64,000 nucleotides of DNA. Source: Craspedostauros australis. Taxonomy: Eukaryota; Bacillariophyta; Bacillariophyceae; Mastogloiales; Achnanthaceae. Numbering within the stretch: the stretch's first letter is position 1; each line of letters opens with the position of its first letter. The notes beneath the pieces are model-generated. The model was not told the origin of the DNA, did no database searches, and saw only the letters and a list, made by a program, of their open reading frames with translations. The stretch is from positions 1-64,000 of the forward strand of contig JAMXDE010000014.1 in NCBI GenBank assembly GCA_026770025.1. Direction: 5' to 3'. This document shows, one piece after another, positions 44,837-58,101 of the stretch. Position numbers and translations under genes: made by a program.

Positions 44837-47672
44837 TTACAGTTCGTCCAAGTCGATTCCCATGGACTCCAGATCGATATCCTCCATGTTGAGACCGCCC
44901 ATGGCATCTGAATCAATCTCTGGCGCTTCGTCTTCCTCCTCCGGCGGGTCGACTTCTGCCTCGAGGTCGAACGATTCGACGCCCATGATGGATTTCAGCG
45001 TCTTGAGCATGCGCTGGCTGTGAGCCTCCGAATCGGTGAGCTGGAATCCTCCGCCCAGGAGCGCCATGTCGTGCACCATCCAGGCGGCGTCGGCGATGTC
45101 CTCTGCGACCTCGAACTCTTCGTCGTCATCTTCCGGTGGGCATCCCTCAAGGAGCTTGAGGATGAGCGGGTGACGTGGGTTGATCTCAAGAATCTTCATT
45201 GCTCGCATCTGGAACTCCTGCTGTCCATGATTGAATGCCTGCGCGCGCATGATGCGCTCCATGTTGGCAGAGTGACTGTGCGAGGCGCTGCTGGCAATGG
45301 CAGGGATGGAACCGAGACGCTTCGAGATGGCAACCCGCATGATGGAGGCTCCGTACAGGTTCTTCAACCACTTCGTGAGCGGCTTGAACTTTTTCTTGTA
45401 GTACTTCTCGCGACGCGTCACCAAGTCGGCGTCCTCATCCTGGAACTTGACATCCTCGCTGGAGATGTCGACGAACTTTTTGCTGTCGAAGTCACGGACG
45501 TGGGCGACGACGTACTCGTCGATCGGATCAGTCATGTAGATCACCTCGACGTCTTTTCGCTTGAATTGCTCCAGGAATTGCGACTTCTCGACGGCTTCGG
45601 TGTTGACTCCTGCGACGATGTAGATATCCTTCTGCCATTCCTTCATGTTCTCGATGTAGTCGGCGAGGCTGATCCATTGACCGTCGGATCTGGAGGTCTG
45701 GAAGCGGAGCAGCTTCATGAGCTTCGCACGGTTTGGTTCGTCATCGATGACTCCCATCTTGAGCGATGGAGAGAAGCTCTGGTACCACTTGATGTAGTCC
45801 GACTCCTTCTTCGGCTTATCTGCGGCTTCCTCTTCTCCGTTCTCGGCGGCAGCGGCAGCTTCCTCCTCCTCTTCTTTGGCGAGCTTGGCATCGCTGTCCT
45901 TGATGTACTGTCGGATCATGTCGATGGCCTTGCGCACGATCTTCTTGCGGATGACCTGGATGATCTTGGACTCCTGCAATGTCTCACGGTTGACATTGAG
46001 CGGGAGATCGTCGGAATCCACAACACCACGGATGAAGCTGAGGTAGCGTGGGAGCAGTTCGAACTCGTCGCTGATGAGGACCTTGCGGACGTACAGTCGC
46101 ATTCCGTTGAGGGTCTCCATCATATTTCCCATGCGCACGGATGCAGGGAGGTCGCTGGGGAGGTACAGGATGCTCTTGAAGTTGATGTTACCCTCGGCGT
46201 TGAAATGCGACCAGGTGGCTGCGTCCATGTGCTCGTCCTTGGCAATTGTCTTCCAGAATGCCTGGTACTCTTCGTCCGTGATATCCTCCTTGGAGCGGGT
46301 CCAGATGGCCGGGTTGCCGTTGACGTGCTCCCATTCGAAGGTGGTGACTGTCTTGGTCTCCTTGGGCTTCTCCTCTTCGTCAGTGGAATCTTCGACTTCG
46401 ATGTCCTCTTCTCCCTTCTCGGCATCAGCATCTTCCGCGTCAGCATCCGCGTCTTCTGCATCAGCATCCTCGGCTTCTGTGGTGCTGTCCTCTGGCTCGA
46501 CCTCCACCTCGACCGTCTCGATGGTTCGGAGCATGATCGGGTGCACGACAAACTCGGAGTAGAACTGCGCGAGGCCTCTGAGTCTCATCTCGTTGGCGTA
46601 CTCGAGGCAATCCTCTTTGAGGGTGAGCGTGATTTCGGTACCGCGCTTGAGGGTGTTGCCACGGGGGTCCTGGAACAGCTGAAACTCGGAAGCGCCGTTG
46701 GTGGATGTCCAGACGAACTGCTGGTCGGACTTTGGCGATTTGGATGCCACTTCGATGCGGTCCGCGACGAGGAAGGCCGAGTAGAAACCGACGCCGAACT
46801 GCCCGATCTGCGAAATCTCTCCTGACTGGCTGGATTCTCCCTTCTCCTTGAGGGCCTGGAGGAATTTGGTGGTTCCGCTGCGCGCCACTGTTCCCAAGTT
46901 CTCCACCATCTCGTCGTGAGTCATACCGATGCCGGTGTCGCGGATGACGAGCTGGTTGGTCTCCTCGTTGAATTCGAGCTCCACCTTGAGCTCTGCTTCG
47001 TCCTCCAGCAATTCTGGGCTGGTGAGACCGAGGAAACGGATCTTGTCCAGGGCGTCGCTGGCATTGCTGATCAACTCACGGAGGAAGACGTCCTTGTTCT
47101 GGTAGAGGGAGTTGACGACGATATCCAACATGCGGCTGACCTCGGCCTCGAATGCGAAGCTCTCGGCGCTGTCTGGAAGCTGGAAAGCATCCTCCACCTG
47201 AATCTTGGATGATGCAGCTGCGTCGGCGTCTTCGGCGGCCGCCAGCGACAGCGAGTTGGCTGCCAACGATCATATCATTCGTTGCATCATGTGAGTGGAA
47301 AGGAGGGGAGTTGCGAAGAGATGGAAAGGGTGTGTGAGCGATGGTCTGACTTGATTCGCTGCACTCTGAGGTGCATTGCATTGTATTGCATTGATATGAC
47401 TTGATGTTCGCCTTCATCATTGCATGTGACGGTGACTTCCATACTCGGCGTGTGCACATACGCATCCTCGGGAAGTACGCACATCATCTGCCGTGGCAAT
47501 GACCTTTCTCATGGCTTCAGATGTCTTCATCACCTCTCTCTCTCTCTCTCTCTCCCTATCTCTATCTGCAGAGAGAGTCATGGAGGAACTTACCACGGTC
47601 ATTGAACAAGCTTGGCACCTGGCTGACTGCCAACACTGCCAAAGCCCTGACTGCGAATCGATCAAATCTCAT
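44837..47672 (-). CDS. GRP94: Endoplasmin / GRP94, ER-lumen HSP90
   Basis: Exons are 47672-47594 and 47259-44837 with a 334-base intron (gtaagt...tggcag, phase 1); the product is 833 residues. The main exon has no ATG before the HSP90 domain. The upstream exon supplies the signal peptide MRFDRFAVRALAVLAVSQVP, and its one-base phase joins exactly to exon 2. The ATPase domain shows FLRELISNASDALDKIRF, DTGIGMTHDEM and GQFGVGFYSAFLVAD; an acidic Glu/Asp/Ala linker is followed by the middle domain (FEWEHVNGNPAIWTRSKEDI, LYVRKVLISDEFELLPRYL, GVVDSDDLPLNVNRE). The GRP94-specific FEWE/WDWE region and acidic linker exclude TRAP1. The protein ends in IDLDEL, a KDEL-like retrieval tail. It folds secreted and membrane proteins in the ER. 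Confidence 0.95.
47534..47555. repeat. (CT)n microsatellite in GRP94 intron
   Basis: About eleven CT dinucleotides lie inside the GRP94 intron, interpreted on the plus strand. Confidence 0.9.
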
Positions 47673-49859
47673 TGTGGCTGCGTGTGGAAGAGTGGAGTAT
47701 AGTACTGGTGCTTTGTTGGAATGCTTGTGCTGTGGTTGTGAGGAAGTGTTCCTGGTTGCTTTGGAGTGCTTGGGCGATTATGAGACCGTTGCGGAAATGG
47801 CGTGTTGTGATGGATCCGGAGAAGCGCGAGGATGCGAATGGTTTTTGGAGAATCATCGGTGACCGTTGCGCACGAAGAGTGAGTTGTTTTGGACACACCC
47901 AGTCGCACATTTTTGTGCGTTGGATTGGCTTCTCGGTCGAGAATCGTCGCCTGGCGATTTTCCCGGTCATGGGTCATCCATCAATCGTGCATGCGGGTTT
48001 CCGAGTTCCACGCGGAATGTCGTGTGGTCGCACGAATCAAAACGCATCCGTTGTATGTGTCCGTTGAGACATACATACGACAAATATCAATTATTCGCAT
48101 GGTCTCGTTTGTGTCGTCGTTGTGGAATTTCGTTGTCCGCCATCTTGAGATTCTGTTTGTCATTGCTCAAACAGCGAAGGGATGGAATTTTGATTCTGCA
48201 GAATGAGTCCAATGAATCGCGTGACCAATCATTTCGTGTGCGGCCTGTTTTGAGAGTCTCGGAGAAAACCGACCAAAGCGAGTGGGTTGACGACCATGAC
48301 GGCGCTTCTGCGCGAGCAAAATTGGCGCCGTCTTTGACGCGGCTTCTTTCGTTGGCTCTCTGTGGAACAAAATAGGCAATGTTATTGACGTTGCGACTTC
48401 ATCCAGGAGAGCGCGCCAACAGCGAGGCACGTCACACAGAAAACGCCGAAGACATCGCCTCCTGCGTCCATCACCACGAGTTATCACCGTTCGGTATCCT
48501 TGATTGCGCACAATCGCATACTCCGCTCGTACGTCTCATCGCGTCATTACCAATACTCGAAATACTCGAAGCATACTTGCAGCACGCATTCAGGAGGGCA
48601 GATCGATCAACGAGAGTTGTCCGCATTCACAGCATCGCACGAATACTCATTGCAGTCAGCAGCCCAAGCGACATCAAGAAGTCGTTGAGTGTTGTGCTCG
48701 TATCGTGCTGATACCAACAGAAGAGAAAAAGCAAGAGAGGAACATCGGAACGCCACGAAAAGAGGCCAATCAAGGAGGTTTTCTACTGTTTCGTTTTTTG
48801 TTGTTGCGCGCAGAAGAAGCAAGAGCAGCAGAGAACGAGCAAGACAAGAAGGAGGTGTTGACTTGAATAGAGCAGACCAGAGCAGAAAACTCTCCAGAGA
48901 GTAGAGCAGTCGAGAGCTGACTCTCCCTTCTACACAGACGCACTCAGACAGCCGTCTCACTTGACACATCTTCTGTCCATCATTGGACGCTAGTTGCTTC
49001 ATCGGTCTGTATGCTGCTGCTGCAATCCCACCTTCACCTCAATCACCAACCCCGTTCGCAAAGACTCAGAGAGAACAGTCGGCACACACCTACTTCTACT
49101 CCTACGATCATCAACACGGACATAGGAAGGAGCATTCGCTGCCATTGTGGCCATCACCAACAACAGAAACAGCAGCAGCAGCAGCAGCAGCAGCACCCCT
49201 TTCGAGATCGGGAGCAACCACCCCCGGAACACCATCGGGCGGAATTGGACTTTGTAAGGATACGGAAGAGGGCCTTCATTGGCAGCCACAGGGCGCGAAC
49301 TGTCTGCCTACTTCTGTCCTCGTCATCATCGTCATCTTCTAGGCCAAGTTGATTCATCGCCTCCTCTCTTCTTGCTTCCGTTCACTGCTTGCGCACATCC
49401 TTCACGGCTCTTCTCAACGGCCACCGCTTCTCGACACTCGTACTCGTACCATATCGCAACGTACACATCCCAATCTATCCCATTGGAACCCTTCTCGACG
49501 CAGCATTGGAAGGAGCCATAGGAGCAGGAGTACCATACTCTGCAACATCGTAAACTCGCGCGCACAGCCAAATCGAGTTGGGACGAGGTACTGGAGTGCA
49601 GCCTGATTTGGTTTGATCTGCTGGGCCCTGCGCTGGTCTCGTCCCTGTCTCTTTGTTGGCTTGTGCAGTACTCCCAGCGGCACTCTTGATACGTGCACAT
49701 TCGTTGTTCCAGTCTTGATTTGGGTCGGCGACAGCCACACGCAGAGGACAGGAAACATCATCGAGCAGTGCACGATTCAACGGGACGACACACTGCTCGT
49801 ACGAGTGCTATACTCCCACATACCGTACCATCCAAGTCAGCAAGTTTCAGTCCACCTGC
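47673..49859. other. Divergent intergenic region between GRP94 and the HA-domain gene
   Basis: This 2.2-kb interval must carry the promoter of GRP94 (minus) and that of the HA-domain gene (plus). It includes an (AGC)n trinucleotide repeat at 49171-49195. No small gene with a family motif was recognised; an upstream non-coding exon of the HA gene may lie here. Confidence 0.5.
49171..49195. repeat. (AGC)n trinucleotide repeat
   Basis: About eight AGC units lie in the region upstream of the HA-domain gene. Confidence 0.9.
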
Positions 49860-52800
49860 ATGGCCAAGACCTTCATGGCATCAACAACTGCCGTCTCCCA
49901 TGCAACCTCGCAAGGCGCGAAACGACGACGCGAATCATCCGATGAATTTGGAACGGGATCGCTCGGGAGCATCGGGGGCAGCGCCTTCGAGGGAGGTGGT
50001 GGAGAGATACCGTTGCCACCCACGGCCAACAGTGGTCCGCTTTCCACCTCCAACAAGACTGACACCGTCATACATATTCGCCGGCGACGTGAACCAAATG
50101 AGAAGCAAACGCACGCGAATGATCAAGCAGAGAATCGGGCAGAGGCCCAGACCCAGGTACGGCCTGACATAGCGGTGTCATCCTCCCTATCATCTCCAAC
50201 AGCAATGAGTAACATCGATATGCCCAGAATAAGAGCGCCATCACCAAAACCAACAACGGATTCGACTGCGACGGCTGCTACAACCACGCCGACTGCCACT
50301 GCCGCTGCGGCTAGAGATCCAGTCAAGGCACCGGCGCCGGCGATAGCGGCTTCAACCACAGCCGTTGCAGCACCGGCATCAGGAGCGCCACTCGCACCAT
50401 CACCACCCACAAAAGGACAATCCCCAGCACCAACAATATCGACAGCAAAAACAAAAGCACCAGCACAACCACCGACAACAACAAACGCAGCATCAGCGCC
50501 CGCAACATTACCACCAACATCGACCGCAAAGATACGGACGCCACCATCAGAGGATTCCACAACCGTCAAGGTTCAAGTAAAAGTTGAGACCGAAGGCGCC
50601 ACTGATTCTGCCAATGAGAAGGCCTCGGCCTCCATTGTGGCAGCCACAGCTACAGCTACGAATCATGTAGCGGCGACGAAGACCAAGACTTCAATCCCGG
50701 CACATCGTGCTTCCACTGAATCGATAGAGAGAGCAGCGCCATTGAAAGATGAAGGCAATGCCACATCAGCAGCCACACCGGCTGCTCCTCCTGCTGCTGC
50801 TGCTGCTGCTTTGCCAGCACTAAAAAGTGAACCCGTAGAGACAACCAGCGTTCGACTGAAACCTGCGATCAAAGCGACTGCGACAAAGAAGCTTGCCCGC
50901 AGCCATGCCACTTCACACGGCAGCGAAGGCTCTTTTACCACCTCCGGACCCCCAAAAAAGAGACGGAGAGCTTCGTCTGTCGATTTCAGTCTAACAATCG
51001 GAGATGACGAAGTCTTCCGCATGCTCACTCGCAAATTGCCGTCCAACTTGGAAGCCCAGCCCACCTCCGACGGAGACACGACGAGCGGAGGTCCAATCCG
51101 AGTGGGCAGCGGCGCATCCGTCTCGTCGATTCACACGCACGGAATGGCGTTGGATCACTTGGACGAGCTCGGAGCAGAGGCAGGCGCAGCGGCCGAGGCT
51201 CTCGTGGAACTGGAAGAACGATCTCACGAAGAGATGAGAAGCCGAAAGAGCAGCATGGACTCCCAGAGCAGCAACGGATCGGGCATGCCATACGATCAAC
51301 GCGAGCTGCTGGAAGCATTCTTATCACAGACGGAAGAAAAGCAGATGAAGCGACGAGATCGATTCGAGTCTTGGGGCGGCATGTCGGACCTATCTGGTGG
51401 AGGACTGGACACGGATGCCAACTCCAGCCTGACCGGCAACACAGCAGCTGCAGCAGCCTTCGCAGCGTCGGCACTTAGTTTGGATAGTGACACGTTGGAT
51501 ATCGATGTGTCGGCACACGACTCCGTCTCTGCATTCTTGAACGATGAGGCGAAGACTGGCGAGATTCCTGACAGGGTTGGGTCCGCAAGAACCAGGTTCA
51601 TGTCAGTGACATCAACCGGAACAGAGCCATCTACTTCGTTGATGGACTTCACGGATGCCGAGTTCACACCCCAGCTGCAGGCAATGCTCAAGGGAACCAT
51701 GGAGCTGTACAAGGACGAGATCGCTGGCATTGCAGCCGCGATGGAATCCGGCAGCGTCGTTGACATTGCCAACTTGAAAGACGCCTCAGGAGAAAGCGAC
51801 CATGACAGCGCCACCTCGCTCTTGCTCAACATATCAGACAACAATTCGAAGTGCGACTCAGTGGAGGGACGGTGGAGATCGTCATCGATATCATCGGCCC
51901 TGAACTTCTCATTTGATCTCGATGCCTTGGAACATGCCATGAAAGACACGGATGAGTCCGGCAAAAGATCCGACTTCACAGATGCGCTGCTGTCCTCTAG
52001 CGTCGCTCATTCGCCAGTCGGAAGCGGATGCAGCGTCGGCACGAAAACGAAACGCAGGAGACCGCTTCCGATGCACCGCAAAAAGTCCGCAGATTCCTCG
52101 TCGCTTGACAAGAAGCCAGCTGCAAGACCATCCACTTCACGAGCAAATACGAACGCAATGAAGGCGGTAAGTGGAAGGAACATGGAATTGATTCGCGAAC
52201 GTGCGAGGGCGGCCGCGGGGTATGTACCACCATCATTCGGTTCTTCTCTGCAGCAAAGGCTTCCTGCAAGGAAGAGAATCAAGAAAGAAACGATAGAGCC
52301 CCAAACACCGAAACAGGGGCCCAGTCAGGCTTTCACAACGCCAAAGACCTCGAATGTGGCAGCGAGACCACCGCTGCCAGCATCGCAGGCATCCACCGCA
52401 GGCGAAACTCCAGCATCAGCGAAATCGACACCATCGAAGGTACACAGCAGCCAAAAATGGGACAACACGTTGGAATGCCTGCGGGCGTTTGTGAGGCAGC
52501 GACGTGACGAAGAGACAAAAGGGCTGCCTGAAGACAAGAAGGCGGAATGGGTTTGGGATGGCAACGTGCCGACAACGTACAAAACGAAGAAAGGTCAGGC
52601 GTTGGGACGATGGGTCAATAATCAGCGTTCAGCGAAAAGCAAGGGAACTTTGAAGCCAGAGAGAGAGAAGAAACTGACCGAAGCTGGATTGAAATGGAGT
52701 GTGCTCGCCTCGAATTCTTGGAACGAAATGCTGGCCGAGCTCCGCATTTACATTGATGAGCAAATCAAGGCAGGTCGGCAGTGGGACGGCAATGGTGAGT

Positions 52801-55800
52801 TGCATGATCGAATCGTTGCACCATACTCTGCCCCTCTTGTATTGGCTCATGATGATCTGCAACCTTGTCGTGCTCTTCCATTCGCAATGGTTGATTCTAC
52901 CAGGTTGCCATTGAGGTGTTGGCACGGTGCGAATGGCATTTACTGACTTCTCATACGTGCAACAACGCAATCCCTATCCATCGTGCTCGAGCAGTCCCAA
53001 CAAACTACCGCATCAAGACCAAGGCTGGTGGCAAAAATGTAGATGAAAACAAGAATCTTGGTCGGTGGGTTAACCGACAACGCAGCTTGTACCAAGCAAA
53101 TCGATTGCGAGCAGACCGTCAGGCAGCGCTGGAAGAGGTCGGCCTCAAATGGTCCATGCTGACGACGACTCCGTGGGATTGTATGTTCGAGACATTGCAG
53201 AAGTACATCGCCGACAGAATGCAAGAGAGCGGGGAATGGGATGGGAACGTGCCGGCCAACTACAAGACTCCAGATAAGCAGTGGGCGCTGGGACGATGGG
53301 TCAACCGTCAACGGACCGCCCGGGTCAAGAACAGTCTCAAGCAAGTCTACGCCGACAAATTGGACAAGGTTGGTTTGAAGTGGTCCGTTCATGAACGCCG
53401 ACCCATCACATGCAAAACAACGTCGCCCGCGCCAAGCGCTGCTCAATGGCAGGCAACCGCAGCAAATAGTCCAACGCCGCCGACACCGATGCCAGAGATG
53501 GTTGTATCTGGTACCGTACCGAAGCCGGCAGCATCACCAGTGTTGGCTCTCGCGTCAAAGGGCACAAAGACAAACACCGCTCTCAGACCAATGCTTGTAA
53601 CCTCCACTCTTATGCCACCGCCTGGTGGCACAGCTATCGCCCCCACTTCGACCAGGCTGGTGCCTCCGTCGGTGCTCAAGGCTCCATTGACGGCTCAACC
53701 AAAGCAGTCCTTGGCGGCTGCGGCCGCAGCGGCTAAACTGATGACAGCTGGAAAACCCACAACAACAGCAGCAACAGTCTCAAGGATAGTTGCAGCGGGC
53801 AAGCCACCATCGGCATCTCAGTCGTTGACCCAAGCGAAACATACCACGAGACCACCAGTAGCCTCAATAGCAGCGCGACATGGCGTGCGGACGCAGGCGG
53901 TGGAAACTGCATTTCGAAAGCAACCACCTCCGCCATCGGCAATCTCGAAGAGGCCGATTTCCTCTTCCAATGCTGTTGCTGTGGCTCGCAGACCAGTGCC
54001 TGCGACGTCGATGACCACGACCACGAGGACAAGGACGCCCGCAACAAAACTGGCTTCTACTACGTCGTCAACCGCGGCTGCTCCATCGAATCGAACCCAA
54101 CCATCGATTCCTGTGGTGCAAGCAAAACGACCACTGCCAATGACAGCTCGTGCTATCGGCAAGGCATCACCACAAGTTCGTTTGACAGCCCGTGCACCCA
54201 TCCCACGAGCTTCGATGAAATCTGTTGCTGGGCTGCGGATGACTTCGGCAATAAAGACAGCTCCGGCCAATGCCAAACCGACCACTTGGTCCGCGCCTGC
54301 GTCTGCAGCCAGATCTACGCACAAGACGGTTGCAACGATGCCGGCGAAGATGTTGGCCGCATCCATTCCCATCGCCATAGCACAAGTTGCGCCACCTGGA
54401 GTTGGCGTCCCAGTAGACGCGCCTGTGGCCATTGCAGTCGCCGTCGTCCATCGAACACCAGGGACGGCTGTCCAAGGCACCCCTTCAACAACAGGGAGAG
54501 TCTCAGCTTGCGCGATGCGACCGAAACCAACGGTGAACGGTGTGCGATCTATTGCCGTGCCGTCGAAGGCGGCCGCAGCGAAAACAGCAGTGCCGCCTCC
54601 AAATGTACTCACAACAACAACGACCGCTACACCCACAAAAGCTGTTGCTCCGATGATTCCAACTTCGTCTGCGACTCGTACAATTGGTCAACCTCAACAG
54701 ACAGTGCAAACTACGACGTCTGCTGCTGTTGCTGCTGCCCCCACAAGACCAGTAACAGTATCCACGATGACAGTAACGACGACGGTAGCAACATCAGCAG
54801 TCCGTCTAAAATCAACAGAAGCAACAGCAACCACTGTGCCAGCACATGTCGCGCCGAGACCGCAATTATCAACTTCCACGCCAGCGACAGTTCTCGCTCC
54901 CGTTCCAAGTTTAGCGCTTGCTCCAGCTTCGGCTCAAAAGGCAACACTCCCCGCGGTGACGCTGGCAACGGCACCAATGATTACCACAAAAGTGCCGATG
55001 GCCACGGCGACATCTTTGCCACCATCAACGATGCCAGCAAGAACGGCAACAGTACCACCAAAACTGACACCTGAAGCTGCACCTGCACCTGCAACCACGG
55101 TGAAGGTAGTGGTGAAAGAAACGACCGCGGCACCGACAACAGTGCCAGCGGCGCCAGGAGCCACACAAGTAGCACCTGTAATTGCAACAACAACACAAGC
55201 GAAGCAAAGGGTCGCGGCACCAGAAGCGCCAATACCAGCGTCAGTAAAACCGACTCCAAGAGTTGCAACCGCGGCACAAGCAAAGCAAAAGGTCGTCGCA
55301 CCAGTAGCCGCGCTGGCGGCAGCAACAACATTGGTGGCCACGAAGACGACAGCAGCGCCATTGATGCCAGCGACAGCAATTGCAACGATGGCACCAACGA
55401 CGGCACAGGCGAAGCAAACAGCCCTATCACCAGTGGCAGCAACAGCAGCACCTGTGGTGAAAACGGCGCCACCTGCGAAGCCCACCCCAGTGGTAATCGC
55501 ATCAACTCAACCAAAAACAGCAAGCACGATGGCACTTCTCCCTCAGCGATCTGTTGCATCTGCTGTCCAACATCTGCCCACAGCCTCTCCGACTACGCTT
55601 CCTCCCAGAGTGTCGCCAGAAGCATCGAAAATGAAGACACTCGTGCCATCCAAGGCGATAGTCACCACCACTATGACAACAACGAAGACGATGACAACGG
55701 CGACGTCCAAAGCTCTCCCAGCAGACGTGAGGCCAAACGCGCCCAGTGCTTTGCCTTCGAGGAAACAGGCAAGCAAACCAGCAGTTGCTCCGCTTCCAAC

Positions 55801-56233
55801 AACTACAGCTCCGCTCCTTTCGGTGGACAAAGCAACAATCACAGCAACAACGAAATCACCAATCGCAACTGCAGGAGCTATTTCTCGTGGTGCCTCAAAG
55901 CCGGACCCAGCCAAGCCGACTCAAGGCGTGATGCAAAAATCGCAAGTGCCATCTTCGCAGTCCATCCACTCAGCTGCCACCGTCGGTACGACAAACGCAA
56001 ACACAGGTCTTGGCGCACAAGATGGAGAACGTGCAGCCTCCGCTGCACCTTCAAGCCCCAAAGGCAGTGGTCTTGTGCAAACGACTTCGAATGCAAGTTC
56101 GGTCGCGTGTTCGCTTGCGCTCACGAGTGCGAACCATGGCCAACCAACGAATGCGGCAGTGTTGAAAGCCATCGAACCACCCCATGCCGCCAAAGTCGTG
56201 ACTGTCTCTGAACCCCTGAATTCTAGCAAGTGA
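49860..56233 (+). CDS. Large Ala/Thr/Pro-rich protein with three helicase-associated (HA) domains
   Basis: Exons are 49860-52794 and 52995-56233 (200-base intron, phase 1); the product is 2,057 residues. Residues 1-860 are Ser/Thr/Ala-rich and disordered, with basic clusters (GAKRRRESSDE, PPKKRRRASS) that look like nuclear localisation signals. Three HA domains follow at about 865-945, 952-1045 and 1050-1115. Each has the pattern W-(D/N)-x-x-L-(x)n-GxW-DGNVPxxYK-x-LGRWVxxQR-x-L-x-GLKWS. The intron sits inside the second domain (QWDG-N), and splicing restores WDGNVPTNYR. The last 900 residues are an Ala/Thr/Pro/Lys low-complexity tail. HA domains are thought to bind nucleic acid and are expanded in diatoms. 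A nuclear DNA-binding or chromatin role is inferred. A second intron within the long first exon cannot be excluded. Confidence 0.85.
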
Positions 56234-56621
56234 GGGATCTGCATCCTGTACCACGAGCATACTCCTGATATGGTCCGATTTCAAAGCTTCCCACATGACA
56301 ACATCCCACATGCATCCCTCATAATCGTCAACTCGACGCACGAATGATACCATAGAAAATGTACTGTAAATAATAGGCTAGAGAGAGGGATAATCCATTC
56401 AAATGTTGAGCTACTCGTACGTCCTACTAGCATGTCGCCGTTCGCAATCCGAGTGTTATGGGACTCCTGCAGCGTGCGACACCAGCGATTCTGTCCGCGC
56501 AAGCCACCATGCAGAATGAAGCTGGCCGCTGCGCCGACGATGTGATCGTGGCCACGAGGGTGCTTGGACGATGCCTCGCTCCGATCTTGCTGTCTTTCCG
56601 CGTCGAGAACACCACTCCAAT
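56234..56621. other. Convergent intergenic spacer
   Basis: 388 bases lie between the stops of the HA-domain gene and the rubredoxin gene. No coding signal is seen. Confidence 0.55.
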
Positions 56622-57480
56622 TTACAAGTTGTTGACGGCCCAGATACCGAATGCAATGGTCAAAGCGACACCACCGAAGGAGAAGATGAGAATTGGAGCA
56701 TCGCCACCATCCAAAGTCGTTCCAACACGGTCGCCGACCTTCTTGGCGTACCGACGTCGTGGTCCGGAGCACTGAGGACAACGGAAGCCGGGACCCTGCT
56801 CCTCAAAGTACATTCCAGCGCATTCTTGCTGTTGTTGGCGTGTTTATGCGAATGCGTCAACGCAATATCAATCGCAGTTTTCAGAAATCATTGATGGATG
56901 GAGGGTATCATTGCCGTCGTAAATGTCGGGCAAACGAGTTGTGGGTGGAATAATGGACGTGAGTCAGACATGCAAAACAGAATTGTTGTGACGAAAACAA
57001 AAGGCGGAAGAACAAGAGCAACAACAACAGCAATGACAGCGCACAGGATGTTCACGTTGGCAGAATGATGTCGTTGGACAGAGCAATGTGCGATTGTCTC
57101 ATATCGAAGACACGATGGACATCACCATACGATCGGATGATGTGTTTGCCATCACGTCTGCATCGATCGTGCGGCAAAGCGAACCAATGAGCTTCATTTG
57201 CTTCCGTCTTGGTGTGTCAACCACAGTTGGATGATGGACGTACACGTTGGTAAATGTATCCGCAGTCCTTACAGACCCATTCTCCCTGCCAGTACTTGGC
57301 TGCCAGCTCTTCCTCGCGGGCCTTCTGCGCAGCGGACTTCTTCTTTCCGAAGACGTTGAGGCTGGTGGTGGATGCAGATGGTGCGGTTGTGATGGTTCGT
57401 GGGGCGACTGGTGCGAATCCCCATGTGAAGCTGGAGCACAGGGCCAAGACGAGGATGATGAGGGAAGTGAAGCTCTTCAT
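56622..57480 (-). CDS. Plastid membrane-anchored rubredoxin-like protein
   Basis: Exons are 57480-57244 and 56828-56622 with a 415-base phase-0 intron (gtacgt...aacag); the product is 147 residues. The N-terminus MKSFTSLIILVLALCSSFTW ending in GFAPV is a signal peptide with an ASAFAP-type cleavage motif for plastid import. The rubredoxin domain has its two iron-binding pairs on separate exons: WVCKDCGYIYQR in exon 1 and GFRCPQCSGPRRRYAKK in exon 2. A C-terminal TM helix (ILIFSFGGVALTIAFGIWAV) anchors it. This layout resembles thylakoid rubredoxin RBD1, needed for photosystem II assembly. The loop between the Cys pairs (QECAGMYFEEQGPG) is shorter than in soluble bacterial rubredoxins. The electron-transfer role is known for the family; the PSII role is inferred. 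Confidence 0.9.
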
Positions 57481-58101
57481 GGTTTCGAATCGATTGGAGT
57501 ACTGCGTTGTTACGTTGTTACGTTGTTACTTTGGTGGTTGATGAGGAACTGGATTGGATCGGATTGTGTTCCTTTGTTGTCGTGATGTTTGAGTCTCTCT
57601 GGCTGGGATTGCTTCGGCAGTTCGATGATTTGGTGATTCGGTATCTCGATGCGGTGGTGACGATGGTGTGTTTCATCGCGATCGTCCTCACGTAACAACC
57701 ATTTCCCGCCGTCGTCAGTCCCATCGTCATCGCAGAATGGTTCACTGATGTCAGACACAACATCAGCACGTTTGTTTCATTGATATCTTGTTCTCGACAA
57801 CTTCGACTCAATGGCGAAAACGAACTGACAACTCATGATTGCGTGGCTTCATGGGATTCGCGAAGATCTCGATGGCTGGATCGTGTTCTTTCCTGTTGGT
57901 GGTCAGATCGTCACCAACCCCACACACCCTGCCAGGATGTCATCAACCACCATACCTCAAAGCATAGTAATACCACACAATTGCTGAAGCCAACCACTCA
58001 TACGTCGCTGATTCCAACAACGCGTACTGGACGACCTACTCCACGGTACATGTTCGGATGCATTCAAGAGCCACGAAACCTATTGCACTCATCGCAGTAC
58101 C
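57481..58101. other. Divergent promoter region
   Basis: 621 bases lie between the rubredoxin start (minus) and the PPR start (plus). It contains short 'gttacgttgtta' direct repeats just upstream of the rubredoxin ATG (about 57507-57532). No gene is seen. Confidence 0.5.

Noticed and set aside
45020-46825. 601-codon plus-strand frame opposite GRP94
   Set aside because: Exactly antisense to a strongly conserved HSP90 exon; no family features.
54286-55074. Cys/Ser-rich plus-strand frame within the HA-domain gene
   Set aside because: Alternative frame of the low-complexity tail; the main frame is open over 3 kb and continuous with the HA domains.
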